Source: Sophora flavescens
Lineage: Eukaryota > Streptophyta > Magnoliopsida > Fabales > Fabaceae
DNA: 64,000 bases
NCBI GenBank assembly: GCA_030762895.1
Contig: CM061068.1
Coordinates: 40,534,783 to 40,598,782, forward strand
Direction of reading: 5' to 3'
Part shown: piece after piece, positions 44,163 to 55,012 of the stretch
Layout: each line of letters starts with the position of its first letter
Numbering within the stretch: position 1 is the first letter of the stretch
The notes under the pieces: model-generated
What the model saw: only the letters and a program-made list of their open reading frames with translations
Database searches by the model: none
Told to the model about the DNA's origin: nothing
Position numbers and translations under genes: made by a program

Positions 44163-47100
44163 TGTAACAGCCTGATTTTAATTATGATGTTCAACAGGTT
44201 AAAATATAATTAATTATATTTTAATTCGAGAGTTATAAAGTATTTTTGATTAAAATAAAATCATATTCATAGTTTACTTTATGGTAGAGGGTTACGGTAA
44301 AATTGTCGGATGAAAATTCAGACGAAAGCCGGTCTGCATTTTCACTACCGGTACAAGTTTACTGTGCAGAAAACCTAATTTTGACCCGTGAACAAGACGG
44401 TTAGTGTTTTTAATATGTTTCCTTCAACTTTGGTTATTTTGAAAATTTTCGTTCAAAAATAGAATATAATATTTTATTCGGGTGAAAACATCGGAAGAGT
44501 TACGATCGGAAAATACAATCGGGTACGAAATGGAGCAGATTAGGGAGCACAAAAGAAGTGAAGTGACTTGATGGGACTTGATGGAGATGGGTTATGACAC
44601 ACTCCAAAAGTGTAATCATCACACTTTTCAAATACTAACATATTATATTCTAAAAACCTATTTTTCTCTCTCTTCTCAAACCAAACAAGGCACAAGGTCA
44701 AAACTTGCTCTCAATGCTCATTCCTCTCTCCTCAATTTCGTGTCACTCTCTCCCTTCTATATATATACACCTCTCATTTTTCACTTCATCACTTTCCTTC
44801 TCCAAACTCCATTAAAAATTCATCTTCTTCCTTTTCATTTAAAAGTTCAAGCTCTTAAAGCTTTCGTTTTTATTCATCTTTTCTACTTGAGTTCTTCATT
44901 AAAGTTTTTCCTTATACTAAGGTTAATGCTCTCATATGAATCTTTTTTCAAGTTTCATCTTTTATTTCTTAGTTTGCTTTATGTGTTCTTTATATATTTT
45001 AAACTTCTAAAATCTCTCGAAAATGGTAAAAAAAAACCCTTTTGAGTTGAAACCGCTTTCTATAGTCTTGTATTAACTTATATTTTCACATACTAAGAGG
45101 TTGTGTAAAACAAAAATCTCTACCTATCTCTTCCAATGAAGACCGAATGCTTGCATTTGTGACCTAGGAAGTTTTTGTTTCAACTTTTGGAATATGATCA
45201 TGTGTTTGAGTTTCTAACTATCCATTGATCTTAAATCTATTAATCTTGGAAGTTTTGATAGGTTGTTCCTATGATGACTGAAAATATGTATAAGTAAGCC
45301 TAGGATACTATGTTTCAACTTTCTAATTATGGTCATGGATTTAGAACTCTTAATACCTTGTGATTCTAAACCTAAGAGTTATTGTTAAACAAAGAATATT
45401 TTCCTCATCATCCTATGATGGCCAAAACTTAGTGTTTAGGTGCTAGGATGTTTGAGTTTTTATTTTTCCAAAATGATCATGGACTTAAGCTCCATAAGAT
45501 ATTTGGATGCTAAGCCTAAGAGATTGGAAATGTTAAGGATTTCTAACTTGTTTATTCTATGTTATTAAAGATAGGATGTATTACTTTCATTTTTCCAAGA
45601 CGATCATGGACTTGAGCTCCATAAAATATTTGGATGCTAAGTCTATGAGATTGGAATGTTTAAGTTTCCATTGTTTTCCAAAATGATCGTGGACTTGAGC
45701 TCCATAAGATATTTGGATGGTAAGTCTAAGAGATTGGAAAGTTTAAAGATTTCTAACCTATAAATCCTATGAAGGCCGAACCTAGAAGGTTATGGACCTA
45801 GGATACTTTGTTCTTATTTTTCCAAAATTATCATGGTTTTGAGCTCCTTAATACATATGGATGCTAAACCAAAGAGATTGAAAAGTTTAGTGAATGTTAG
45901 CCTATTTTACTAGCCTTGGCCGAATACCCTAAGTTTATAACTTAGTGGGATTTTAATTCAACTTTGATAAATGATCATTGTTTATGAACTCCTAACACTT
46001 AAGGATCATAAATCCATGAGTTGTATAATTTTCCGGAATATCTAACCCTAAGAACTAGTCTTGGCCGAACCTATACCTTATGGTTTTGTGTTCTTGTTTG
46101 ATTTTAACTTGTGATTTTGTGTTCATAACCTTAGACTTCCATCGCAGAGGAAACGAGGACGTTCGTGGTTCGAGTATCTAATCTCCTTACCTTCACAGAA
46201 GGTGGAGTTAGTACTTTGTGGTGTGACAACGAGGAGCTTCGAGTTCGGGATTTCGATGATAACCCGGGTGGGGGAAAGAACCAACCTATCGTCGGAATGG
46301 ATAAGTAGTAGATTATATAATAATTATGTAGAGCGACCAAAACCCTACTAGCAGTCGAGTAATCGACAAGACCAAAATCACTTTGGAAACCTTTTCTGAA
46401 AAACCAATGGTGATTCGGGTATTATAGGTTTATCGATATTAGGTTGATTTTATATTGTTGATGGTTGATTTGATTTATTACCTTTATTAAATTGATTTTG
46501 TGCTATGTTGGTGATATGAGAATATTGATTGATATTGTGTTATGCATCTGCCTGGTTTGTAGTATTATGCTTAGTGGTTTTTAAGCAAAGATATATTATG
46601 TTGTCTAAGAGATGATTGTTTTGGGCGTGATGATAATAATAATTTAGAAGTGCCTAACCTAGATGATGTATGTTAAAGAGGTGTTATGGCATAGAATATG
46701 TGTCAAGTTCTAATGGAAGGTTAAGGCACTAGGATGTTGTTAAAACGGGTTGGTGAGATTCAAGTATAGGTATTGTTGTCCACAACCGTGTATTGGTAAT
46801 ATAATACACAAGGACAAAAGTGTATTGGTAATATAATACATAAAGACAAAAGTGTATTGGTAATATAATACACAAGGACATCCGTGTATTGGTAATATAA
46901 TACACCGTGTATCGGTAATATAATACACGTAAAACACTTATGTGTATTGGTAATATAATACACCGTGTATTGGTAATATAATACACGTAATATCAAGAGT
47001 TCTCGCGAGACCACTTCCACCTTAATGGGAATGGGGTGGAACACCTTAACGGGAATGGAGGTGTTCACTATGTGGAACATCCTAACGGGAATGAGGGTGT

Positions 47101-47825
47101 GCCTCGATGCAAACTAGGGATGGTGACAGGAGTGGTAGTGGCCACGATAACGTAAAGACATGGTGACAGGATTAGAGAGGTTACGTTAAAATAAAGTGTT
47201 AGATTGCCTGAGAGTAAGGGTAGATGATGATATATATTAACTTGAGGATGATTCGTTAGTTATGTGTGTTGATGTCTGTGACAATTACTGTATAATTTAC
47301 TATGACTCTTTTCCGCTTTTTGATGATAGAATTGCTTCTTATCCCCTATGTTTCTGTATTTTTGTAGGTTACTTTGGTTTACGTTAGAATACCCGATGGA
47401 GAGTTATGTTGCTGAGGAGCTGGACGGAACTCTATATGAAACGGAGATTGCTGAGGAGTTGGATGGAACTCCTTACAAGCCAGACGTTGGGGGCCGAGCT
47501 GTGATCCATGACGATTAGAGTATAGACATTATGGCCATTGTGTCTAAGGATAATTTTTATATTTCCTCTAAGTATGTCTGTTATTAAGTTTATGCATGTG
47601 AGGGATCCTACTAAGAGGATACCCTCAACAGTGTTTTGGTATTGTAATGAACAATTAGGTGTGTATTTACATATGTTAAAGTTGTTGTGTTTTAAATTTG
47701 TAGAAGTTATATGATAATTAAATAAGTTTTAATTTTTACGTATTTTCACGATAAGCGCACGATTAAGAATTGATTTAAGAAGGTAATTAATCTAATATAG
47801 CACCGGGGCACAACGGGGTGTCTCA
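44163..47825 (+). mobile_element. Solo LTR of the long-LTR gypsy family (3.66 kb)
   Basis: It starts TGTAACAGCCTGATTTTAAT and ends GGGGTGTCTCA, flanked by perfect GCTTC duplications (44,158-44,162; 47,826-47,830). The TATA box is at 44,758. Imperfect repeats of about 80-145 bp with GGACTTGAGCTCCATAA lie at about 45,470-45,900, and a short palindromic array at 46,788-46,988. No pol or gag. Open frames (for example 44,578-45,045 and minus 46,729-47,080) are products of low-complexity or tandem sequence. Confidence 0.9.
46788..46988. repeat. Tandem palindromic units (GTGTATT...AATACAC) in solo LTR
   Basis: A 22-bp core GTGTATTGGTAATATAATAC plus AC recurs seven times, spaced by about 10 bp (AAGGACAAAA-like) or directly abutted. 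Each core is self-complementary at its ends (GTGTATT / AATACAC). The same array occurs at 63,740-63,961. Confidence 0.9.
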
Positions 47826-48400
47826 GCTTCAACCTTCATTGCATGGTGTAGGTCTCTAGTGTAGCTTGAAGGCACATATCTTTTTCTCAAAACCCTCTTC
47901 ATTTCTCTCAAAGTACTAATTGCTTCCTCACCATACTTTCTTCTCTCTTTACACAATTGATCCCACCAAATTAAAGCATAATCATGAAATCCTAGACTAG
48001 CTACCTTTACTTTCTTTTCTTCACTGTAGTAGTAGCAAGAGAATATATGCTCCAATTTGGTCTCCCATTCCAAGTAAACATCGGGATCACTTTTCCCATG
48101 GAAGCTAGGGATCTTCACCTTCACATTATGCAACTTTTCATCCTTCTCATTCCTTTTTCCTCTATGTTCATGTCTATATCTCCATCTATCAAATCTAGGT
48201 CTATGTTCATTGTCTTCCAAATTTGAGGAGCCTCTATGTGAGTTGTCATGCCTTGATCCCTTTTTGTGCTCAAGTACTTCTAATCTTTCAAACACTCGTC
48301 CTATGTTCCTTGTCATTCTATCCAACTTCCTATGCAAGTTCATTGTTCTTGGTGATGATGGAGGAGAATCTTCATTGTCTTCTTCATGTTGTGAAGCCAT

Positions 48401-49823
48401 GGTGCACTTACAATTTGATAAATTACAATACAAATTTTAGTAAATTGAAAGTTACACAAATCAAATGAATATTGCACCAATAAGAACAATTACACCACCA
48501 AAAATCAAAAATAATTAAGTACAATCCAATAAGGAACAACTACACTTAAAGTACAAGTGAAAGAAAAGATTACAAGTCAAAAATGAATATAACAAGGACC
48601 TCACCACTCACTCACCATTCACTCAAAGATTGCCACTCGTATATACCACTCAATGTAGACTTTTACAAGATGATTTTCTCTCTTGTCTCTTTCCACTCAA
48701 GAGTTTCCTCTATAAGGGATCTACAAATTGAAACAAGATTCTCAACAATTAGTCTCCATTAAACAAATGAAAAATCAACCAATAGGCAATCAATTCAAAG
48801 AGGTCAAGAATTTTTAAAACAACTAATATAAAACTAATGGAGTTTAGAAGACAAGCAAGAAAAGGTTCAAGAAAAATTGCACACTCAAATTGATGTGAAG
48901 AAGACAAGTTGAAAGAGTTCAACAAAGTGTAATTCAAATTTAATCAAAGTGTTGGTGAACAAGTAATGATCAATGTGAAATGTGCTACACCAATTTGTGA
49001 AGGATCTATACAAATGCAAGCATGTAAAATGGTGGCATGTTTTTTTACCTTTTGTTGGAATTTTCCAGAATTTGCACTTTTGCCCCAAAACTTTGTATAT
49101 TTACAGTTTTGGCCCACCTTTTTCTTTTTACACTAGTTTTTTTTAACTTCAGCCACTTAACTTTTACTAATTACAATTTCACAGCAATTACACTTAATTT
49201 TTGAATTTACAAAAAGACCCTTCAATCATGAACAAATTTGAACATAATTGGTGTAATACTTGGAAATATGAACAATTCAAGTAGTCTAGAATAATTTCCA
49301 AGTGAAGGAGCACAAATCAAGTAATTAGAGACCTAGATTTTTCATTCAAGTGGATGATAAACACATCATTTCCACAATTTGAATTTCGTTAAGATCTATT
49401 AGGTTCTAAAAATTTGAAATCATTGAAGCACTTTTGATTAAAATTTGAATCAATCTTACTATTGTGAATTGAAATTTTGAATTTTATGCTTGAATTTTCA
49501 AGAAGTAACCAAAATCACATGTGATGGGAGAGAACATGCAAGAAATGAAGCCTAAAATTTGAAAGTGAAAATGTGGAGGGAAAAAATTTTCACCAAAAAT
49601 TCAAGCAAGATCAATTCAAACTCATTTCAAATTCTAGATTCATGAACACAATTGGGTTCAATTTGAATTTCATCATCCAATTTCAAGTGATTAATGGCGC
49701 CAAAAACTCACATGAATTCATCATGAAAATGGCTCCAACTCAAAAATCATCATAGAATTTGAAAATTTTGATAAAAAAATTCAAAACAATTGAAGATTCA
49801 AAGAACTAGCTCTAGATACCACA
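48401..49823 (-). other. Untranslated leader of gypsy 2 with primer site
   Basis: On the minus strand the 5' LTR is followed at 49,821-49,810 by TGGTATCTAGAGC, a variant of the tRNA-iMet primer site TGGTATCAGAGC. The remaining 1.4 kb to the gag ATG is AT-rich and has no supported gene. Confidence 0.7.
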
Positions 49824-50695
49824 TGATATGATCAAGGATTGATCACTAAAAATTTGAGGATCCTTCTTTGAACTAATTGCTTTAAATTCAAGATCAAACA
49901 CAAACAAGAGCAATTGAATGAAACTTGAATCTCAAGTGAGAATCAAGAGAAACAAAAAGGAGTAGAAGTGCACAATTGTATATGAATTGAAATAGCAAGA
50001 ACAAGAATTAAAGTACAGAAAATTAAAGTGCAAGAATTAAAGAACACAAAGTAGAAAATGGAAGAGGTAGAGAAGAAGAAGGCACCACAATCAATGCTTC
50101 ACGGAGTGGAAGATTGAATTGATAAGCCAAAGGAGGATTCACCACTTGAATAACGATATTCAAGATAAGAATCAAAGGTTCAATTCAAGAACTAAGAAGA
50201 GGAGAACTCTCAACTCTCTCTAGAAATCTCAAGTGCGAGAAAACTCAAATGTATTCAAACTTGAAAAATGATTTACATGAAGCCTATTTATAGGCTCATG
50301 CTACTTAAGGTGCAAGCTAGACTAACTTGAAGTGCAAGCTACTCTAACTTAAGATGCAAGCTAGTCTTACTTGAGGTGTAAGCTACTCTAAGTCCTAATG
50401 GGCTTGGAACACTCTTAAGCCCAATTACAAGCCTAACTAAATCAAAACCCGTACAGAATTTCGTGCTAAACTTGTAGCCCAAGTTAAGTCATGATAGACG
50501 TTGAATCAGGTCTTGAGTCAAAAATAAGATTTGTAGATAATCTTCTAAGCTTTCCAACGCATCCACGATCACTTCAATCGAACATCTACAACTCAAGAAA
50601 CAGTCAAAATTGTGAAGTAGGTTTGATTTGGATTTGCTTCAAAGTTGACTTGCCCCCTTTGGCCCATTAAGGTTGTGCTTTCTAGGATCACATCA
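49824..50695 (-). repeat. 5' LTR of gypsy 2
   Basis: 872 bp. On the plus strand it starts TGATATGATCAAGG and ends GGATCACATCA, so the ends are inverted copies (TGATGTGATC type). AGAAT follows directly. Confidence 0.9.
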
Positions 50696-51129
50696 AGAAT
50701 GGGGTGAGATGATTAGTACTAAAGGGGAATGGTAAAGATTCATTTATCCATTGTTTGAGAGTTTTTTAAACAATGAAGTGGAGTGGTTAGGGTTGGGATG
50801 TCAAACCACTCCAAACCATCCAAAGCCTCTATTTTTCATACCCTCCAATTTGGGGGGTTTGGGATGAAACACTTCCCTCTTTTTTTATTATTAAATACAG
50901 GTTTACAATTTTAACAATTCTAAACAAAACATTGTTATGAACAATGAAACATAAAAAGGGTATTATTGGAAATAAAATTTGTAATTCACTCCGTTCTATT
51001 ACTTACCACTATGACTTTTAAACAATGGAGTGGGATGCTCTTACTTTTCCACTCCACTCCATTGCTAACCGATCTACTCCATTATTAACCAGTCCACCCC
51101 ATCCCCTTAAAAACTTCAAAACATAGCCT

Positions 51130-51599
51130 AAAATGTCTACCGGTACTAGAGAAGAAGGTCAAGTATATTGTCATGGGAAACTTTTCTTCAACATCAATAG
51201 TGGGATCCCATATGGTGTTTTTTTTTTGTTGGTTTAATTATTGAGTTGGTCCTGAATTATTTTAGAATTTTCAAGTGAGTCCTTTAATTAAAAAAGATTT
51301 AAATTAGGTTCTTGAACATGTATAATTTTTCAATTGGGTTTCTAAACATATATAAAATTTTCAATTGGATCTTGGGTAGCAAATCCGTTAATGAACCGTG
51401 AAATTGAACGAAATATTCATTACTCTCACCAAGCTAGATACATATATCATCAATTTGTTCATAGTTATTGAAAATTTGAGAGATATAATCAAGTAATCAC
51501 CTATAATTTAGTATGCATACACACAAGTATGATTTCGAATACACCAGCAATTTCTGGTTGATTACTTGAATAAATGTCCCAATTTTTAATAATTATATA
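51130..51599. other. Spacer, nothing recognised
   Basis: A local direct repeat (TTTTCAATTGGATCTTG- and TTTTTCAATTGGGTTTCT-like) at about 51,300-51,380, otherwise AT-rich. Confidence 0.4.
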
Positions 51600-52995
51600 T
51601 AAATTGTTGATATGAGTGTCTAGCTTGGAGGGACTCACAGATATTTCGTTCAATTTCACAGTTCACTAACAGATTTGATGGGTGGGGAACAACAGAATCA
51701 TCAGCACACACACCAAGGGTCTCACTTAATTTTGTCTCATTAATAACCTGTTCCATTTTCTTAATTAATTCTGCGCCTGTCCATGTCTTTGATTTAACAC
51801 CTGCCCGACCCACCTTCTCCCTCACGTGCGCCACTAATTGCATCATTAATCTGCTCGCTTCCTTGCAAGTTTATTCTCCTTGAGGGTCCACCATCTTTCT
51901 GCATCGCCTTATTTCCATGTAGTTGCGAATCTTCAGTCCCACTATTAAATCTTCCCACAATGTTCTCCTAAGATTCAGCCTCATAAATGCAATTAGTCAT
52001 CGTATATTGTGTAGCACTATATTTACCATTTGAAACACCATTATTTCCATTCTAAATCGTTTGATTATCGCCACCCATATCGAGAGCCAAAATTGTATCC
52101 TCGTCCCAAGGAAAGTAAACCAGGATCCTGAATATTTAGCTATACCTTTATTTTTTACTTGCACAACCTTTGTCCCACCCTCATTGCCAGAACCTCCTTC
52201 CCCCGCCTTGGTCTCCTTCATCACAAATAACTTCTAATTCGACGTTGTTAGGTGTAGGCTAAACCATACCATCATGCAAAGTATGCAAAGGCAAGTTCTA
52301 GATGGATGTAGAAGTGGTCCCATCCGGAGGTCTTGATGGGTGAGGAACAATAGAACCATCAGCACACACTTAGGGTCCTACTCGACTATGTCTCGTTAAT
52401 ACCTTGTTCCCTTTTCTAATTTAATTTCACGCATGTCTGGTCCCCTTGTGGAAAAAAAATTGTTGAGACAGAAATAAAAATAACAAGTTCATACCAAGAT
52501 AAATGGAATTTCCAAGTTCCAACCGACCTAAAACTCACTTTCGTTAACACCTTTTTGACCCACCTTCTCCCCCATCGTGACTGCTTGTTCACATGCGCCA
52601 CTAATTGTATCATCAATCTGCATGCTCCCTTGCACGTTTATTCTCTTTGAGGGTCCAGTAACTTTTATGAACCGCCTCATTTCCATGCAGTTGTGTATCT
52701 TCAATCCTAACATTAATTCTTTCCACGATATTCTCCTCAAATTTAACCCATTTTCCCCATCTTCTCCCTCTCTTGCAGTAAGAAACCTTTTTTTATCATT
52801 TGAAACACCATTATTTCCATTATGAATCCCTTAATTATTACCACCCATATCAAGAACCAAAATTGTATCCATATCTCAAAGTCAAGTAAATTGTGATCCT
52901 GAATCTGTAGTTGTACCTTGATTTTTTACTTGCACAACCTTCATTCGTGACCCCGTCGCCGGAATTTCCTCCCCTTCTTTGGTCTCCTAGCTTTC
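51600..52995 (-). repeat. Diverged tandem duplication of unknown, formerly coding-like sequence
   Basis: Two direct copies, about 51,600-52,220 and 52,330-52,990, share landmarks in the same order: GATGGGTGGGGAACAACAGA / GATGGGTGAGGAACAATAGA, GACCCACCTTCTCCC, TGCGCCACTAATTG, CCACCCATATC, TTTTTTACTTGCACAACCTT, GGTCTCC. On the minus strand patchy open frames occur (51,846-51,586; 52,740-52,528) but there is no continuous product and no family I recognise; a decayed LINE ORF1 is one possibility. The copies differ by substitutions and an extra stretch near 52,440-52,500 in the second. Confidence 0.6.
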
Positions 52996-53018
52996 TGAAC
53001 CACCATCCAAGGCACTGC

Positions 53019-54522
53019 TGAAATAGACAACTATAAACACGACACAGGGGGGGTTGAATTGTGTTTATCATAATTTAAACAAAGTTGAAAACTTTTTGCA
53101 TATAGAAGCTTGGTTCAGACAAGTGGAAAAATACATGACAGATAGGTGACCTGTCTGATGAAATTTTAACAGTGACTTAGGCAAACACACCACTTGATAA
53201 ACGAATAAGAAAACTGAAGTAACTAAAGAGTTTATAAGGAAAGAGAGATTGACACAGTTATTTATCCTGATTCACACTTTAAAGCAAAGAGCTACGTCCA
53301 GTCCTTGGCAGCACCAAGTTTTATCCACTATAACTGATCAGGTTACAGACTCTAAGTATTGTTTGCACAACTAGCCTCTTCAGGCTCCAAGACAAGTATT
53401 CTTTGCACACCTAGCCTCTTTAGGCTCACTCAGGTTTGTTTGAGAAATTTGGTTTGTAATAAATACAACTTCAAACAGATAGATCTTTCACTAACACTCA
53501 GAGAGTTGTTTAAATGTAAAGCTTAGGAAAGTCTGCGTAATAACTTCAAATGATTGTAGAATACAAAATGAAAGAATGAAGATATTAATGAGTAGAGTAA
53601 TGGCTCTTTAATGCTATATGTATTCTCTATGTCTTCATCTTCAAAGACTTCTGTATTTATAGTCTTCAAGCATTTAAGAACCGTTAGAGACATTCCCTCA
53701 AATGTTGGCTTTAAGCAGAATTTCATTAAATGCAATAGAGTCGTTCTGGGCAGTCATTAATGCAATAGGAACGTTAATGGCTCTTTAATGCTATATGTAT
53801 TCTCTATGTCTTCATCTTCAAAGACTTCTGTATTTATAGTCTTCAAGCATTTAAGAACCGTTAGAGACATTCCCTCAAATGTTGGCTTTAAGCGGAATTT
53901 CATTAAATGCAATAGAGTCGTTCTGGGCAGTCATTAATGCAATAGGAATGTTGGTTGTACTCTAACTTGAAGGATCATGGCTTTATGCATTGTGAGATAG
54001 CCATATCAGAGTTGTGCAGAGAGCTTTTTGTACTTTACTGAGTACAATTCCCTTTTTGTGAAAGGACCAGAGGTACTAGGGAATAAAGCATGTTAGAAGC
54101 ATTCTTTAACTGGTCTTTGGTTCTGATAACCGAGGTTGCTTGAGAGAGTAACTTCTGACTTTTCTTGATAAGTGTGAGACTAAGTAGGAGATAAGGCTTC
54201 AAGTCTCTTTCTGATGGGACAGCCAACAAAAGCTTGTTAGGTCCTTGACGAGTAACCTCAGACGAGTGTAGGAAGCCGTGGGGAGACAGGTTGAAAACTT
54301 TTCATGAAAGAATTAAATAATCCTAGTCAGCACACATGTTGACTTTCGCTTATCCAAACAGGTAGTCATCTATATGAGCAGACAGATGATTCTTACTGTT
54401 TTAATATGCACACTAGATAGACCGCTTAGCAACCAATATGAAGGTAAATTAAATCATTAACCAATGTTTAGTTCTCATCAAAACTTAGGGAAATGCACAT
54501 CAGACATTTTAGAGACTTAACA
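53019..54522 (-). repeat. 3' LTR of copia B
   Basis: TGAAATAGACAAC to GAGACTTAACA on the plus strand, as in copia A. It lacks the GGACG minisatellite but has a 177-bp tandem duplication (53,599-53,954), units starting TAATGGCTCTTTAATGC at 53,599 and 53,776. The flank GGCACTGC gives no confirmable target duplication because the 5' end is outside. Confidence 0.88.
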
Positions 54523-55012
54523 ATCTCCCCCTTTTGATGATGACAAACATTGAGATGATTTAATGAACCTCAAAATATCAACAAAGAAAATAACATATAT
54601 CAGACAGGTTGAAATTTTCTTAAGCGGACAGGTTATGTAGATGCTTGATCAGACATTAAGATCAATCATATAAATCGGTTAACTTAGTCACACATAAATT
54701 TGAATTGTCTTACTTAGAAATTATCAGAGCAATCTTACTTGCGATTTATCTATCAGACCAATTATAGCAGCTATAACTATAGCAACTATCAGAACATACT
54801 TTGATCATATCATGTTCATATCAGAACATACTTATGTCCATATATTACTTTCTCATTAAGATCATATCATGTTCATTTCTCCCCCTTTTGTCAACAGCAA
54901 AAAGGAGTAATCATAATAAAAAAATAAAGAAATAAGGAAAGGAAGGAAGAAATATATTTTATTCATCACGAGCTTTGATAAGTACAGAGCAGTTTACAAC
55001 AGAGAAACAAAA
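54523..55012 (-). other. Purine tracts and spacer before the 3' LTR of copia B
   Basis: AAAAGGGGGAGA lies directly before the LTR and again about 350 bp upstream (54,878-54,890). Between them are short repeats of ATCAGAACATACT and CAATCTTACTT. No ORF. Confidence 0.7.

Larger units (their letters stand above)
43152..48400 (-). pseudogene. Gypsy 2 gag / dead-RT ORF, split by solo LTR
   Basis: The ATG is at 48,400. The first exon-like part (48,400-47,826) is a gypsy gag: DVYLEWETKLEHIF, LIWWDQLCKERR, MKRVLRKRYVPSSY. The second part (44,157-43,152) is Lys/Glu/Ser-rich, then a relic of RT (SKTHENLLEQLKC, FANLEKYTFCT, VEFMGYV) in which the catalytic YxDD region reads SNDAIL. Dropping the solo LTR and one GCTTC repeat leaves 1,581 bases, exactly 527 codons in one open frame. 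The element therefore carried a long intact ORF with a non-catalytic RT before it was broken, and would have needed helper enzymes. Confidence 0.82.
40744..50695 (-). mobile_element. Gypsy 2: non-autonomous Ty3/gypsy element with three LTRs
   Basis: Flanked by perfect AGAAT duplications (40,739-40,743; 50,696-50,700). On the minus strand: 5' LTR 50,695-49,824, tRNA-iMet-like primer site, gag ORF (split by a solo LTR), decayed RT, purine tract, a truncated LTR (42,927-42,125), an integrase carboxyl fragment, a second purine tract, and a last LTR (41,706-40,744). The extra LTR between the outer two, with the outer target duplication intact, points to unequal recombination or template switching between related elements followed by an internal deletion. 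Confidence 0.85.
40725..51129. mobile_element. MITE split by gypsy 2
   Basis: The left end AGGGTATGTTTGGGAGAAT (40,725-40,743) and the right end CAAAACATAGCCT (to 51,129; reverse complement AGGCTATGTTTTG) are inverted repeats. The interior continues at 50,696 with AGAATGGGGTGAGATG once the retrotransposon and one AGAAT are removed. Both halves carry the same GGAGTGG and CACTCCA wording. Without the insert the MITE is about 450 bp. Confidence 0.65.

Noticed and set aside
44578..45045. 155-residue plus-strand ORF
   Set aside because: Lies around the TATA box and pyrimidine-rich part of a solo LTR; composition is Phe/Leu/Ser-rich from T/C-rich DNA and no family is recognised.
46729..47080. Overlapping minus-strand ORFs of 65-106 residues made of YYITNT/CIILPIH repeats (also at 63,680-63,994)
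   Set aside because: They are translations of the 22-32 bp tandem array in LTRs, open in several frames at once because the unit has no stop; not genes.
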